Part shown: positions 1-5,165 of the stretch, one piece after another
Numbering within the stretch: the first letter of the stretch is position 1
How the letters are laid out: each line of letters opens with the position of its first letter
Source of the DNA: a bacterium
Lineage (GTDB): Bacteria > Zixibacteria > MSB-5A5 > GN15 > FEB-12
Length of the DNA stretch: 9,688 nt
Reading direction: 5' to 3'
Assembly: GCA_030640905.1 (NCBI GenBank)
Contig: DAOWIM010000244.1
Coordinates: forward strand, 1-9,688
Notes under the pieces: generated by a model
The model's database searches: none
Told to the model about the DNA's origin: nothing
The model's input: only the letters and a program-made list of their open reading frames with translations
Made by a program: the position numbers and the translations under genes

Positions 1-625
1 AATCAACCATCGGGCGCAGAAGTGGGCCGGTTATCGTGTTGATATACTGGTCGGCAAGAAACCAACGCGGACTCTCTACCGGGAAAAGCACAAAAATCAA
101 GTACGACACATAGAACGCCAGAGATATCGCCGTGATGCCGGTCTTCAGGTTTTCGTAGTGTTGTTTGAGAAGAGCCGTCAGCAGGAATACCGGGAACATG
201 AAGTAGTAACTAAAATAACCGAACGAAAACAGTTCGTTGGCCCAGATTAGATGGGTCAGGTTACGGTCCAGGTACAACGTTGGACTTACACCGAAGATCG
301 CCATCTCGAACCGAACAAGTTCCGGGTCAAAAAAGTTATCGAATACAATCAACATCAGGTTGCCGGTCTCGGTATACAGGAAGGTAAACATCAGCATTGG
401 GTAGAGCAGACGGATCAAAGCAAATAGTCGATTGGTCTTTTCATCGACAAACCGAACGATAATCAGAGCGACCATCATAGCCGCAATGTAGAAAACGATA
501 TCGCCGAGGTATTCGCTAAGCGGGCGGGCAAAGATGATGATCAGGCAGATCATCACGGCGCAATATCCGAGATACATCCAGTCGAACGGATAGATCGTCA
601 GTCGTTTTCTGTTGGTGTTGGTCAT
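1..625 (-). CDS. PAP2-like integral membrane protein, partial (C-terminus outside window)
   Basis: The first 208 codons of a leftward-reading gene are present; the rest lies beyond the window edge. The protein is strongly hydrophobic, with likely membrane spans near residues 18-34, 43-60, 68-84, 135-153 and 165-181. Residues 181-187 read FPVESPR, which resembles the segment (PVxGPR type) found in the PAP2_3 / inositol-phosphorylceramide-synthase-like branch of the PAP2 phosphatase superfamily. The catalytic motifs of that family (SGH and SRxxxxxHxxxD) would lie downstream and cannot be seen, so lipid phosphatase or phosphotransferase activity is inferred. The ATG overlaps the rsmI stop codon by 4 bp (ATGA), which points to translational coupling and one operon with rsmI and nadE. 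Another polytopic membrane family remains possible. Confidence 0.66.
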   Translation of the reverse strand, partial: MTNTNRKRLTIYPFDWMYLGYCAVMICLIIIFARPLSEYLGDIVFYIAAMMVALIIVRFVDEKTNRLFALIRLLYPMLMFTFLYTETGNLMLIVFDNFFDPELVRFEMAIFGVSPTLYLDRNLTHLIWANELFSFGYFSYYFMFPVFLLTALLKQHYENLKTGITAISLAFYVSYLIFVLFPVESPRWFLADQYINTITGPLLRPMVD

Positions 626-1323
626 TCTTTTCCGGTCTTGCCGCTTGCTCCCTCTACTACGACAACAATTTCCCCTTTGGGAGCTTTCTTGCGGGTTGCC
701 TCAAGGATTTCAGAGAGCGTCCCCCGGAGGAACTGCTCGAATCTCTTGGTGATCTCACGGGCCAGACAAGCGTTGCGGTCGCCCAGGATTTCGCTCATGT
801 CGGTCAATGATTTTTCGATCCGGTGAGGCGACTCATAGAAAACAAGCGTATGTTCAAATGATGCCAGCTTTGTCAGGCGGTTGCGGCGCGCTCCCGATTT
901 GTGAGGAAGAAAACCTTCGAAAAAGAAACGGTCGGTCGGCAGGCCCGATGCCGTCAGGGCTGGTATGATAGCGGTCGGTCCGGGAAGCGGGACAACTTCG
1001 ATTCCGCAGTCAATAGCAGTGCGGACGACCCGGTAGGCCGGATCGGAAATCCCCGGCGAACCGGCGTCGGTCACCACCGCAACACTCTCGCCGTTTTGGA
1101 TGCGCTCGGCAAGTTGTGTCGCCCGTTCCCGCTCGTTGAATTCGTGGTATGAGATCAGCCGCTTCTTGAGTCCGAGTTTTGCCATAAGTCCGCCGGTATG
1201 ACGGGTATCTTCGCAGGCAACTATTTCAACTTCGGTCAGTATCTCAAGAGCCCGGCTGGATATGTCACCCATGTTTCCGATCGGTGTCGGGACGAGATAC
1301 AATTTGCCGGAATCAGCAGACAT
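622..1323 (-). CDS. rsmI: 16S rRNA (cytidine(1402)-2'-O)-methyltransferase RsmI
   Basis: RsmI uses S-adenosylmethionine to 2'-O-methylate C1402 in the decoding centre of 16S rRNA; it is a cytoplasmic tetrapyrrole-methylase-fold enzyme. Family signatures are all visible: LVPTPIGN at residues 10-17, ACEDTR at 36-41, TDAGSPGISDP at 85-95, PGPTAIIPAL at 114-123, FFFEGFLP at 133-140, FYESPHRI at 162-169, and REITKRFE at 189-196 before the GEIVVVVEG strand. At 233 residues it is about 50 shorter than E. coli RsmI (about 286); the catalytic fold is complete and the short C-terminal helical extension is what is missing. It starts 8 bp after nadE and its stop overlaps the start of the membrane-protein gene. 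The ATG sits directly before the conserved first strand; its ribosome binding site is weak, which fits coupling to nadE. Confidence 0.96.
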   Translation of the reverse strand: MSADSGKLYLVPTPIGNMGDISSRALEILTEVEIVACEDTRHTGGLMAKLGLKKRLISYHEFNERERATQLAERIQNGESVAVVTDAGSPGISDPAYRVVRTAIDCGIEVVPLPGPTAIIPALTASGLPTDRFFFEGFLPHKSGARRNRLTKLASFEHTLVFYESPHRIEKSLTDMSEILGDRNACLAREITKRFEQFLRGTLSEILEATRKKAPKGEIVVVVEGASGKTGKE

Positions 1324-1331
1324 GAGGGCGC

Positions 1332-2141
1332 CTAAGATTGGAGTTGGATGTCATTGGGGATGGCTTTCCTGCCAACCGGGGCGATATCGGGCAACCGTCG
1401 CTTAAATGAGAAACGATTCATTAATGAGACAACGCGGCTGATGTCCGTCTCTGCGAACCCCCGCTTGGCTAATGTCGAGATCGATACCACGCCCTCATCG
1501 ACAATCAGGCGTAGCAGGGCGTCGATAGTATCATATGTGACCCCGATTTCGGCCTCATCGGTTTGTCCGGCCCAGAGATCAGCCGACGGTGGTTTCTCCA
1601 GAATAGAGTCAGGGATGCCAAGCTCTCTGGCCAACAGGCGGACTTCACATTTGTACAGTTCACCGAGTGGATTGATCGAACAGGCAGAATCGCCGAACCA
1701 GGTTGTGTAGCCCAGACAGATTTCGGTTCTGTTGCCGGTGCCGAGCACCAGACTGTTGCTTTCGTGAGCAATGTCAAAGAGTATCGACATCCGTTCGCGG
1801 GCCATTTTGTTACCGGCGCGCAACGCATTATTCTTGTCGATCACCGGGTAGTAGGCGTCGATCATCGGGCTGATATCTACCAGCCGGGTATCGATCCCCA
1901 GTTTTTCGGCCAGCCCTTTGGCATCAGCGACCGATGCGTCCGCTGAGGTCCGGTAGGGCATCATCACACCGAGTACTTTTTCCGCTCCAACCGCTTTGGC
2001 CGCCAGAGCCGCCGACAGGGCTGAGTCAATTCCACCGGAGAGTCCGAGAATAAACCCGTCCAGGCCCGATCCGAGCAGTTTTTCCTCGATGAAACGCGTT
2101 GTCGCCGTGATAGTTGCGGCTATGTTCAGGTTAGTTTTCAT
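1332..2141 (-). CDS. nadE: NAD+ synthase, ammonia-dependent type
   Basis: NadE makes the last step of NAD+ synthesis: it adenylates nicotinic acid adenine dinucleotide with ATP and amidates it. The PP-loop ATP-binding motif SGGIDS is at residues 35-40. Other family signatures are GTGNRTEICLGY at 134-145, the INPLGELYKCEVR segment at 156-168, KPPSADLWAGQTDE at 183-196 and the late FKRRLPDIAP at 246-255. The protein is 269 residues and has no N-terminal nitrilase (glutaminase) domain, so it should use ammonia directly or ammonia supplied in trans. The ATG is preceded 5 nt upstream by a clear GAGGAG ribosome binding site. It is the first gene of a leftward operon with rsmI and a membrane protein gene, and is divergent from ssb. 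Confidence 0.96.
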   Translation of the reverse strand: MKTNLNIAATITATTRFIEEKLLGSGLDGFILGLSGGIDSALSAALAAKAVGAEKVLGVMMPYRTSADASVADAKGLAEKLGIDTRLVDISPMIDAYYPVIDKNNALRAGNKMARERMSILFDIAHESNSLVLGTGNRTEICLGYTTWFGDSACSINPLGELYKCEVRLLARELGIPDSILEKPPSADLWAGQTDEAEIGVTYDTIDALLRLIVDEGVVSISTLAKRGFAETDISRVVSLMNRFSFKRRLPDIAPVGRKAIPNDIQLQS

Positions 2142-2146
2142 GTCAT

Positions 2147-2152
2147 CTCCTC
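2147..2152 (-). promoter_or_regulatory. nadE ribosome binding site
   Basis: On the minus strand this reads GAGGAG, 5 nt before the nadE ATG. It fixes the start codon and is one of the better Shine-Dalgarno matches in the window. Confidence 0.8.
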
Positions 2153-2161
2153 AGTCTGTTC

Positions 2162-2190
2162 AGGATAGCAGTGTCGTTATCACATTTCAA
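2162..2190 (-). promoter_or_regulatory. Predicted sigma70-type promoter of nadE operon
   Basis: On the minus strand, TTGAAA (2190-2185, 5/6 to the -35 consensus) is separated by 17 nt from TATCCT (2167-2162, 4/6 to the -10 consensus). Transcription would start near 2155, leaving a leader of about 14 nt that just contains the nadE ribosome binding site. It lies back to back with the ssb promoter. Seen by eye, not tested. Confidence 0.5.
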
Positions 2191-2210
2191 GGAAAATCTG
2201 TCGCATGGTC

Positions 2211-2240
2211 TTGACACCAAAACGGGTCTCGACATATATT
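2211..2240 (+). promoter_or_regulatory. Predicted sigma70-type promoter of ssb
   Basis: A perfect -35 TTGACA (2211-2216) is followed after 18 nt by TATATT (2235-2240, 5/6 to the -10 consensus). Transcription would begin near 2247, about 26 nt before the ssb start codon, leaving room for the AAGGGAG ribosome binding site at 2264-2270. This is the strongest-looking promoter in the window and fits a highly expressed gene. Its position also argues against any longer ssb frame that starts upstream of it. Confidence 0.65.
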
Positions 2241-2272
2241 GGGAAAAAGAATCTCTACACCGAAAGGGAGCG

Positions 2273-2704
2273 ATGAGCGTAAACAAAGCAATTTTGATCG
2301 GTAACCTCGGGAAGGACCCGGAGTTGAAATACACCCCCGCCGGTAAAGCGGTGACCACATTTTCTCTGGCGACCTCCGAGAAGTGGACCAGTCAGGATGG
2401 TACCAAAAACGAGTCAACCACTTGGCACAACATCGTTGCCTGGGGACGTCAGGCCGAGGTCATAAAGGAATATCTGGCCAAGGGGCGTCAGGTCTATATC
2501 GAGGGTCGTATTCAGAACCGTTCGTACGATGACAAGGATGGCAACAAGCGGTATATCTCCGAAGTAGTCGTCCAGAGTTTTCAGTTTATCGGGGGACGTG
2601 GAGGCGGCGAGAACGCTTCGGCTCCCAACGTTTCCGGATCGAGTGGTCCGCCCGATTCTCCGCCACCGCCTGCATCTGGTAGCGATGACGATCTGCCGTT
2701 CTGA
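2273..2704 (+). CDS. ssb: Single-stranded DNA-binding protein SSB
   Basis: SSB coats single-stranded DNA during replication, repair and recombination and recruits partner enzymes through its C-terminal tip. The 143-residue protein has an N-terminal OB fold (about residues 1-107) opening with SVNKAILIGNLGKDPELKY. It carries the conserved core TTWHNIVAWGRQAEVIKEYL at 49-68 and GRQVYIEGRI at 71-80. A disordered Gly/Ser/Pro-rich linker follows (108-137), then the acidic tip DDDLPF at 138-143, which is the partner-docking peptide. The frame is open 34 codons further upstream, but that extension would begin ahead of the predicted promoter and has no family similarity; the ATG at 2273 has an AAGGGAG site just before it and matches the usual SSB N-terminus. 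Transcribed alone, followed by a terminator hairpin. Confidence 0.97.
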   Translation: MSVNKAILIGNLGKDPELKYTPAGKAVTTFSLATSEKWTSQDGTKNESTTWHNIVAWGRQAEVIKEYLAKGRQVYIEGRIQNRSYDDKDGNKRYISEVVVQSFQFIGGRGGGENASAPNVSGSSGPPDSPPPPASGSDDDLPF

Positions 2705-2727
2705 GCAGAAGTCGAGCAAGCAAGACG

Positions 2728-2764
2728 AACTCTCCGCAAGTCATTGACCTGCGGAGAGTTTTGC
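2728..2764 (+). terminator. Rho-independent terminator of ssb
   Basis: A perfect 11-bp stem, AACTCTCCGCA (2728-2738) with TGCGGAGAGTT (2750-2760), encloses an 11-nt loop. It begins 23 bp past the ssb stop. It is followed by a short T run (tttt, then gctgtt), so the U-tract is modest but the stem is strong. Confidence 0.75.
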
Positions 2765-2876
2765 TGTTCAGTTGAGGGGCATTGATTGTACCGACATCAG
2801 ACTAAGATTTAACTACATCGCAACCGAAAAACGACTTGTAGCCAACTATGTTGGGCGAGTTGAAGAAGTTCCAACC

Positions 2877-2936
2877 GTACGTTGCGGTGGGTCACAACCA
2901 CACCTTCGGTGTGTCTAAGACCCGACACAACGGTAC
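2877..2936. repeat. Nested imperfect palindrome / structured RNA candidate
   Basis: Four complementary segments nest around one centre. CACACC (2899-2904) pairs with GGTGTG (2908-2913) around a TTC loop. GGGTC (2889-2893) pairs with GACCC (2919-2923) across a symmetric 5/5 internal loop. CGTTG (2880-2884) pairs with CAACG (2928-2932) across a symmetric 4/4 internal loop. GTA (2877-2879) pairs with TAC (2934-2936) with one bulged G. That gives 19 pairs with clean register over 60 bp. It is almost strand-symmetric, so it could act as RNA from either strand, as a protein-binding palindrome, or be a copy of a dispersed repeat. I do not recognise it as a known riboswitch. Confidence 0.55.
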
Positions 2937-2939
2937 AGC

Positions 2940-2957
2940 GGGTTTATCAATAAACCC
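2940..2957 (+). other. Short hairpin upstream of HAMP-like gene
   Basis: GGGTTTA (2940-2946) and TAAACCC (2951-2957) form a perfect 7-bp stem with a TCAA loop. It ends 23 nt before the AGGAGG ribosome binding site. No U-run follows, so it is unlikely to be an intrinsic terminator; a role in leader structure or mRNA stability is only inference. Confidence 0.4.
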
Positions 2958-2980
2958 TATTGTTTGCGAACATGATGTGT

Positions 2981-2986
2981 AGGAGG
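2981..2986 (+). promoter_or_regulatory. Strong ribosome binding site of HAMP-like gene
   Basis: AGGAGG is a full match to the anti-Shine-Dalgarno sequence, 7 nt before the ATG at 2994. It shows the small downstream gene is genuinely translated despite lacking a recognisable output domain. Confidence 0.85.
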
Positions 2987-2993
2987 AATTACG

Positions 2994-3575
2994 ATGTCTG
3001 ATTCCAGTCACGCTTTGCACGGCACTGATGATCTGGCTCAACCGTTCAGTTTGCTCTGGCGTTTGGCCATGATGGCTGGCTCGGCGCTATTTGTCTCTGC
3101 GGCGATTATTATCTACTCCAATCGTACACTGCTGGCCGGTAGCGATGGTAGCGAGTCGCTGGTGGCACTGGCGGCCAGTCACCTTATGCCGTACATGATA
3201 TCGGCGGTCGTTGCGGCCGTTACGGCTACCGCTATCATCACAATCCTGCCGATGCTGCGGGTGTATCGGTCGGTTACCGTTATACGCCGACGTCTACACG
3301 AGATGGCATCCGGTGATCTTTCATCGAAGATTTTCCTGCACGATCTCGACGCCGAACAGGCCGGTCTGGTAAGTGAGTTGAATTTGACCGTTGCCGCTCT
3401 GGGGCACGCTATCGCCGAGTGGAAAGTGCTCAATCGCTCTCAGTGGGAACGTCTGCAAACAGTTCGGCAAGCCGCCCGTCGTAATGATTTTGATTCGGTG
3501 ATCGAGAATATCGAGCGGATGGAAATTACGTGGGAGAAAGTCGCCAGTATCGAAGAACGGCTGACCACGTCATAG
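2994..3575 (+). CDS. Two-span membrane protein with HAMP-like domain, no output domain
   Basis: The 193-residue product begins with a polar segment (1-21), then a membrane span at about 22-42, a short external loop (43-65) and a second span at about 66-89. Next comes a HAMP-like region at about 90-143: an amphipathic helix IRRRLHEMASGDLS (97-110) with the typical GDL turn, a connector, and a second helix EQAGLVSELNLTVAAL (121-136). The remainder to 193 is charged and probably helical (LQTVRQAARRNDFDSV, IERMEITWEKVASIEERL). HAMP segments pass signals from membrane sensors to kinase, cyclase or chemotaxis modules, but none is present here, and no partner gene is adjacent. Its function is unknown. 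It may be a membrane anchor or regulator working with a separate partner, or a remnant of a larger receptor; the strong ribosome binding site and intact frame favour a real gene. Confidence 0.8.
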   Translation: MSDSSHALHGTDDLAQPFSLLWRLAMMAGSALFVSAAIIIYSNRTLLAGSDGSESLVALAASHLMPYMISAVVAAVTATAIITILPMLRVYRSVTVIRRRLHEMASGDLSSKIFLHDLDAEQAGLVSELNLTVAALGHAIAEWKVLNRSQWERLQTVRQAARRNDFDSVIENIERMEITWEKVASIEERLTTS

Positions 3576-3591
3576 AGGGAGCCGGTTTTTT
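3558..3591 (+). terminator. Terminator between convergent genes, possibly bidirectional
   Basis: CGGCT (3558-3562) and AGCCG (3580-3584) can pair across a 17-nt loop, followed on the plus strand by a run of six T (3586-3591). The hairpin overlaps the end of the HAMP-like gene and its stop codon, and the T-run reaches the lpxD stop. Read on the minus strand the same stem is followed by TTCTTC, a poorer U-tract, so it may also weakly end the lpxD transcript. The stem is short, hence moderate confidence. Confidence 0.45.
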
Positions 3592-4621
3592 AGGAATGGT
3601 CGTCTTCGAGTTTTTTGACCCGTTTGAGCAAGTCGGGGAGGCGGGTGAGGGCGGCCTCAATTCGTTTGATGACCATGATGTCGCGAGCCGGGCAGCCCCA
3701 AACAGTCTTGCCGTCACCAATTGACTTTGAAACTCCCGACTGAGCGCCCACCTTGACACCATCGCCAATAGATATATGACCGACCGTGCCGACTTGTCCG
3801 GCCAGAACCGTGCCGTTGCCAATCTTGGTTGATCCGGAGATGCCTGTCTGGCCACAGATAATCGAGTGCTGACCTATCTCAACATTATGAGCAATCTGCA
3901 CCAGATTGTCGATTTTACTTCCCCGGCCAATTTTGGTCGGGCCGATAGCGCCACGGTCAATCGATACGTTGGAACCGATCTCAACGTCGTCGCAGATTTC
4001 TACCCACCCCACCTGCTGGATTTTTCGCAGGCCGGTTTCGGTCTCGGCATAGCCGAATCCATCGGAGCCAACGACGGTCGAGGCATGAATAATAACACGG
4101 TCACCAATACTGCACCCGTCCATGATTCTGACCCCGGGATAGATCAGGCAGTCATTACCAATCGTGACATCGCGTCCTACGTACACCGAAGAGATTAGCT
4201 GACAGTTGCGACCTATGGTGGTTCCTTCCCGAACATGACAGAGGGGACCAATACCTGAGGAGGGGGCAATTGTCGCGGCGTCATCAATTACCGCCAGTTT
4301 GTCGATACCCTCCCGTACCAGTCGCTGAGGTGGGTAGAGCAGATCGACAATCTTAGCGAACGTTAGGTATGGATTGGCGTGGCGAAGAGTTGGTATCCCG
4401 CCGGAAGGTGTGGTTGGGTCGAGAACCAGGGCTGAGGCTTTGGTGGTTTCAATATGTTTGAGATAGGCGGAGTTGGCGACAAAGCTTATCGCGCCGGGCC
4501 CTGCCGATTCGATAGGAGCGGCGTTTTCTACAACGGTCGCTCCATCACCTTCAAGCTCAGCTCCAACCTTGGCGGCCAGTTCGGCCAGATCGAAACGAGT
4601 GTTACTCGTCGTGTTCCTCAA
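3590..4621 (-). CDS. lpxD: UDP-3-O-acylglucosamine N-acyltransferase LpxD
   Basis: LpxD adds the second (N-linked) hydroxyacyl chain from acyl-ACP to UDP-3-O-acylglucosamine in lipid A synthesis. The 343-residue length matches E. coli LpxD (341). An N-terminal uridine-binding domain (about 1-105, with the SFVANSAYLKHI segment at 46-57) is followed by a left-handed beta helix of hexapeptide repeats (about 110-305). Conserved features are GSDGFGYAE (185-193), VSIDRGAIGPTKIG (219-232) and QIAHNVEIG (242-250), whose His245 corresponds to the catalytic histidine. A C-terminal helix (318-340) would form the trimer cap. The start is TTG, with GGAG 4 nt upstream inside the ompH coding end; the two frames overlap by 20 bp, indicating coupling. 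The fabZ and lpxA genes that commonly follow lpxD are absent here. Confidence 0.96.
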   Translation of the reverse strand: MRNTTSNTRFDLAELAAKVGAELEGDGATVVENAAPIESAGPGAISFVANSAYLKHIETTKASALVLDPTTPSGGIPTLRHANPYLTFAKIVDLLYPPQRLVREGIDKLAVIDDAATIAPSSGIGPLCHVREGTTIGRNCQLISSVYVGRDVTIGNDCLIYPGVRIMDGCSIGDRVIIHASTVVGSDGFGYAETETGLRKIQQVGWVEICDDVEIGSNVSIDRGAIGPTKIGRGSKIDNLVQIAHNVEIGQHSIICGQTGISGSTKIGNGTVLAGQVGTVGHISIGDGVKVGAQSGVSKSIGDGKTVWGCPARDIMVIKRIEAALTRLPDLLKRVKKLEDDHS

Positions 4622-5135
4622 GATACTCCAGTACCTTGTCGGTCATATCAAGGCCGTCTTTGGCATAAACCAACCCCTGCGAGTTGAATACCAAATCGTA
4701 ATTCAGTTCGATCGAAACAGCCTCAATGGCAGTGTTGAGTTTCTCAATGATAGGCGTCATCAGCCGATTCTGTAGTTTCTCGCCGGATCCGCCGGGACCA
4801 TATATCTGGCGGGTGTAAGCATCGAGAGCCTCTTCTTTGGCCCTGATAGCAGCTTCACGTTCCCGACGTTTTTCATCGGAGAGGATCAGTTTCTGCTTTT
4901 CGTATTCTTCGATCAGTGTCTGGAGTTCCTGCTGCTTGGAAGCAGCCTCTTCTTCCCAGGCAACCGATTCCACGTTCCACTGTTCCTGAGCATCAACAAA
5001 CGCTTTGTATTCCCCGCGCAGTCTCTGGTCATCTACGTAACCGATTTTGGGGCCCTGAGCACTGGCTGAAGCCACCAGCCCAAGTAGCAGAACAGTCACG
5101 ACTGCAAACGGAATCAATCTCATAGTAATGCGCAT
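4602..5135 (-). CDS. skp: OmpH/Skp family periplasmic outer-membrane-protein chaperone
   Basis: Skp-type chaperones are trimeric periplasmic proteins that hold unfolded outer-membrane proteins and pass them to the BAM complex. The 177-residue precursor has a clear Sec signal peptide: a basic start, a hydrophobic core (8-21) and an ASA cleavage site after residue 26. The mature N-terminus has the family-typical IGYVDDQRLRGEY (31-43). Residues about 45-110 are a charged, heptad-like coiled-coil arm rich in Glu, Lys and Gln. The C-terminal part (121-172) returns to the body with NYDLVFNSQGLVYAKDGLDMTD (145-166), a hallmark of the family. The ATG has an AGGG 7 nt upstream; a second ATG four codons in lacks one. 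It lies 30 bp after bamA and overlaps lpxD, the common order in diderms. The symbol is by family and context. Confidence 0.92.
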   Translation of the reverse strand: MRITMRLIPFAVVTVLLLGLVASASAQGPKIGYVDDQRLRGEYKAFVDAQEQWNVESVAWEEEAASKQQELQTLIEEYEKQKLILSDEKRREREAAIRAKEEALDAYTRQIYGPGGSGEKLQNRLMTPIIEKLNTAIEAVSIELNYDLVFNSQGLVYAKDGLDMTDKVLEYLEEHDE

Positions 5136-5165
5136 ACTTTTACCCTATAATAGTGTTATCAGTAA

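Larger units (their letters stand above)
2765..2993 (+). other. Non-coding leader region with several inverted repeats
   Basis: This 229-bp stretch between the ssb terminator and the HAMP-like gene holds no credible gene. It carries three kinds of inverted repeat: overlapping CCAAC/GTTGG/CCAAC segments (2842-2846, 2850-2854, 2871-2875), a large nested palindrome (2877-2936), and a 7-bp hairpin (2940-2957) just before the downstream ribosome binding site. No strong promoter is visible; a weak candidate is TTGATT at 2782-2787 with AAGATT at 2804-2809 (16-nt spacing). The hairpins may form an RNA leader for the downstream gene, an operator, or a dispersed intergenic repeat; sequence alone does not decide. 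Confidence 0.5.

Noticed and set aside
2171..2272. Upstream in-frame extension of ssb (34 codons)
   Set aside because: It would start before the predicted ssb promoter, has no ribosome binding site and no SSB-like sequence; the ATG at 2273 matches the family N-terminus.
2940..2957. GGGTTTA/TAAACCC hairpin as an intrinsic terminator
   Set aside because: The stem is AT-rich and not followed by a T-run.
3526..3855. Minus-strand open frame spanning the HAMP-like gene end and lpxD
   Set aside because: Overlaps the conserved lpxD C-terminus in another frame and crosses the terminator-like hairpin; composition is typical of an out-of-frame shadow.
5123..5135. Second ATG of skp (four codons downstream) as the true start
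   Set aside because: It has no purine-rich site at proper distance, while the first ATG has AGGG 7 nt upstream; the signal peptide works with either.
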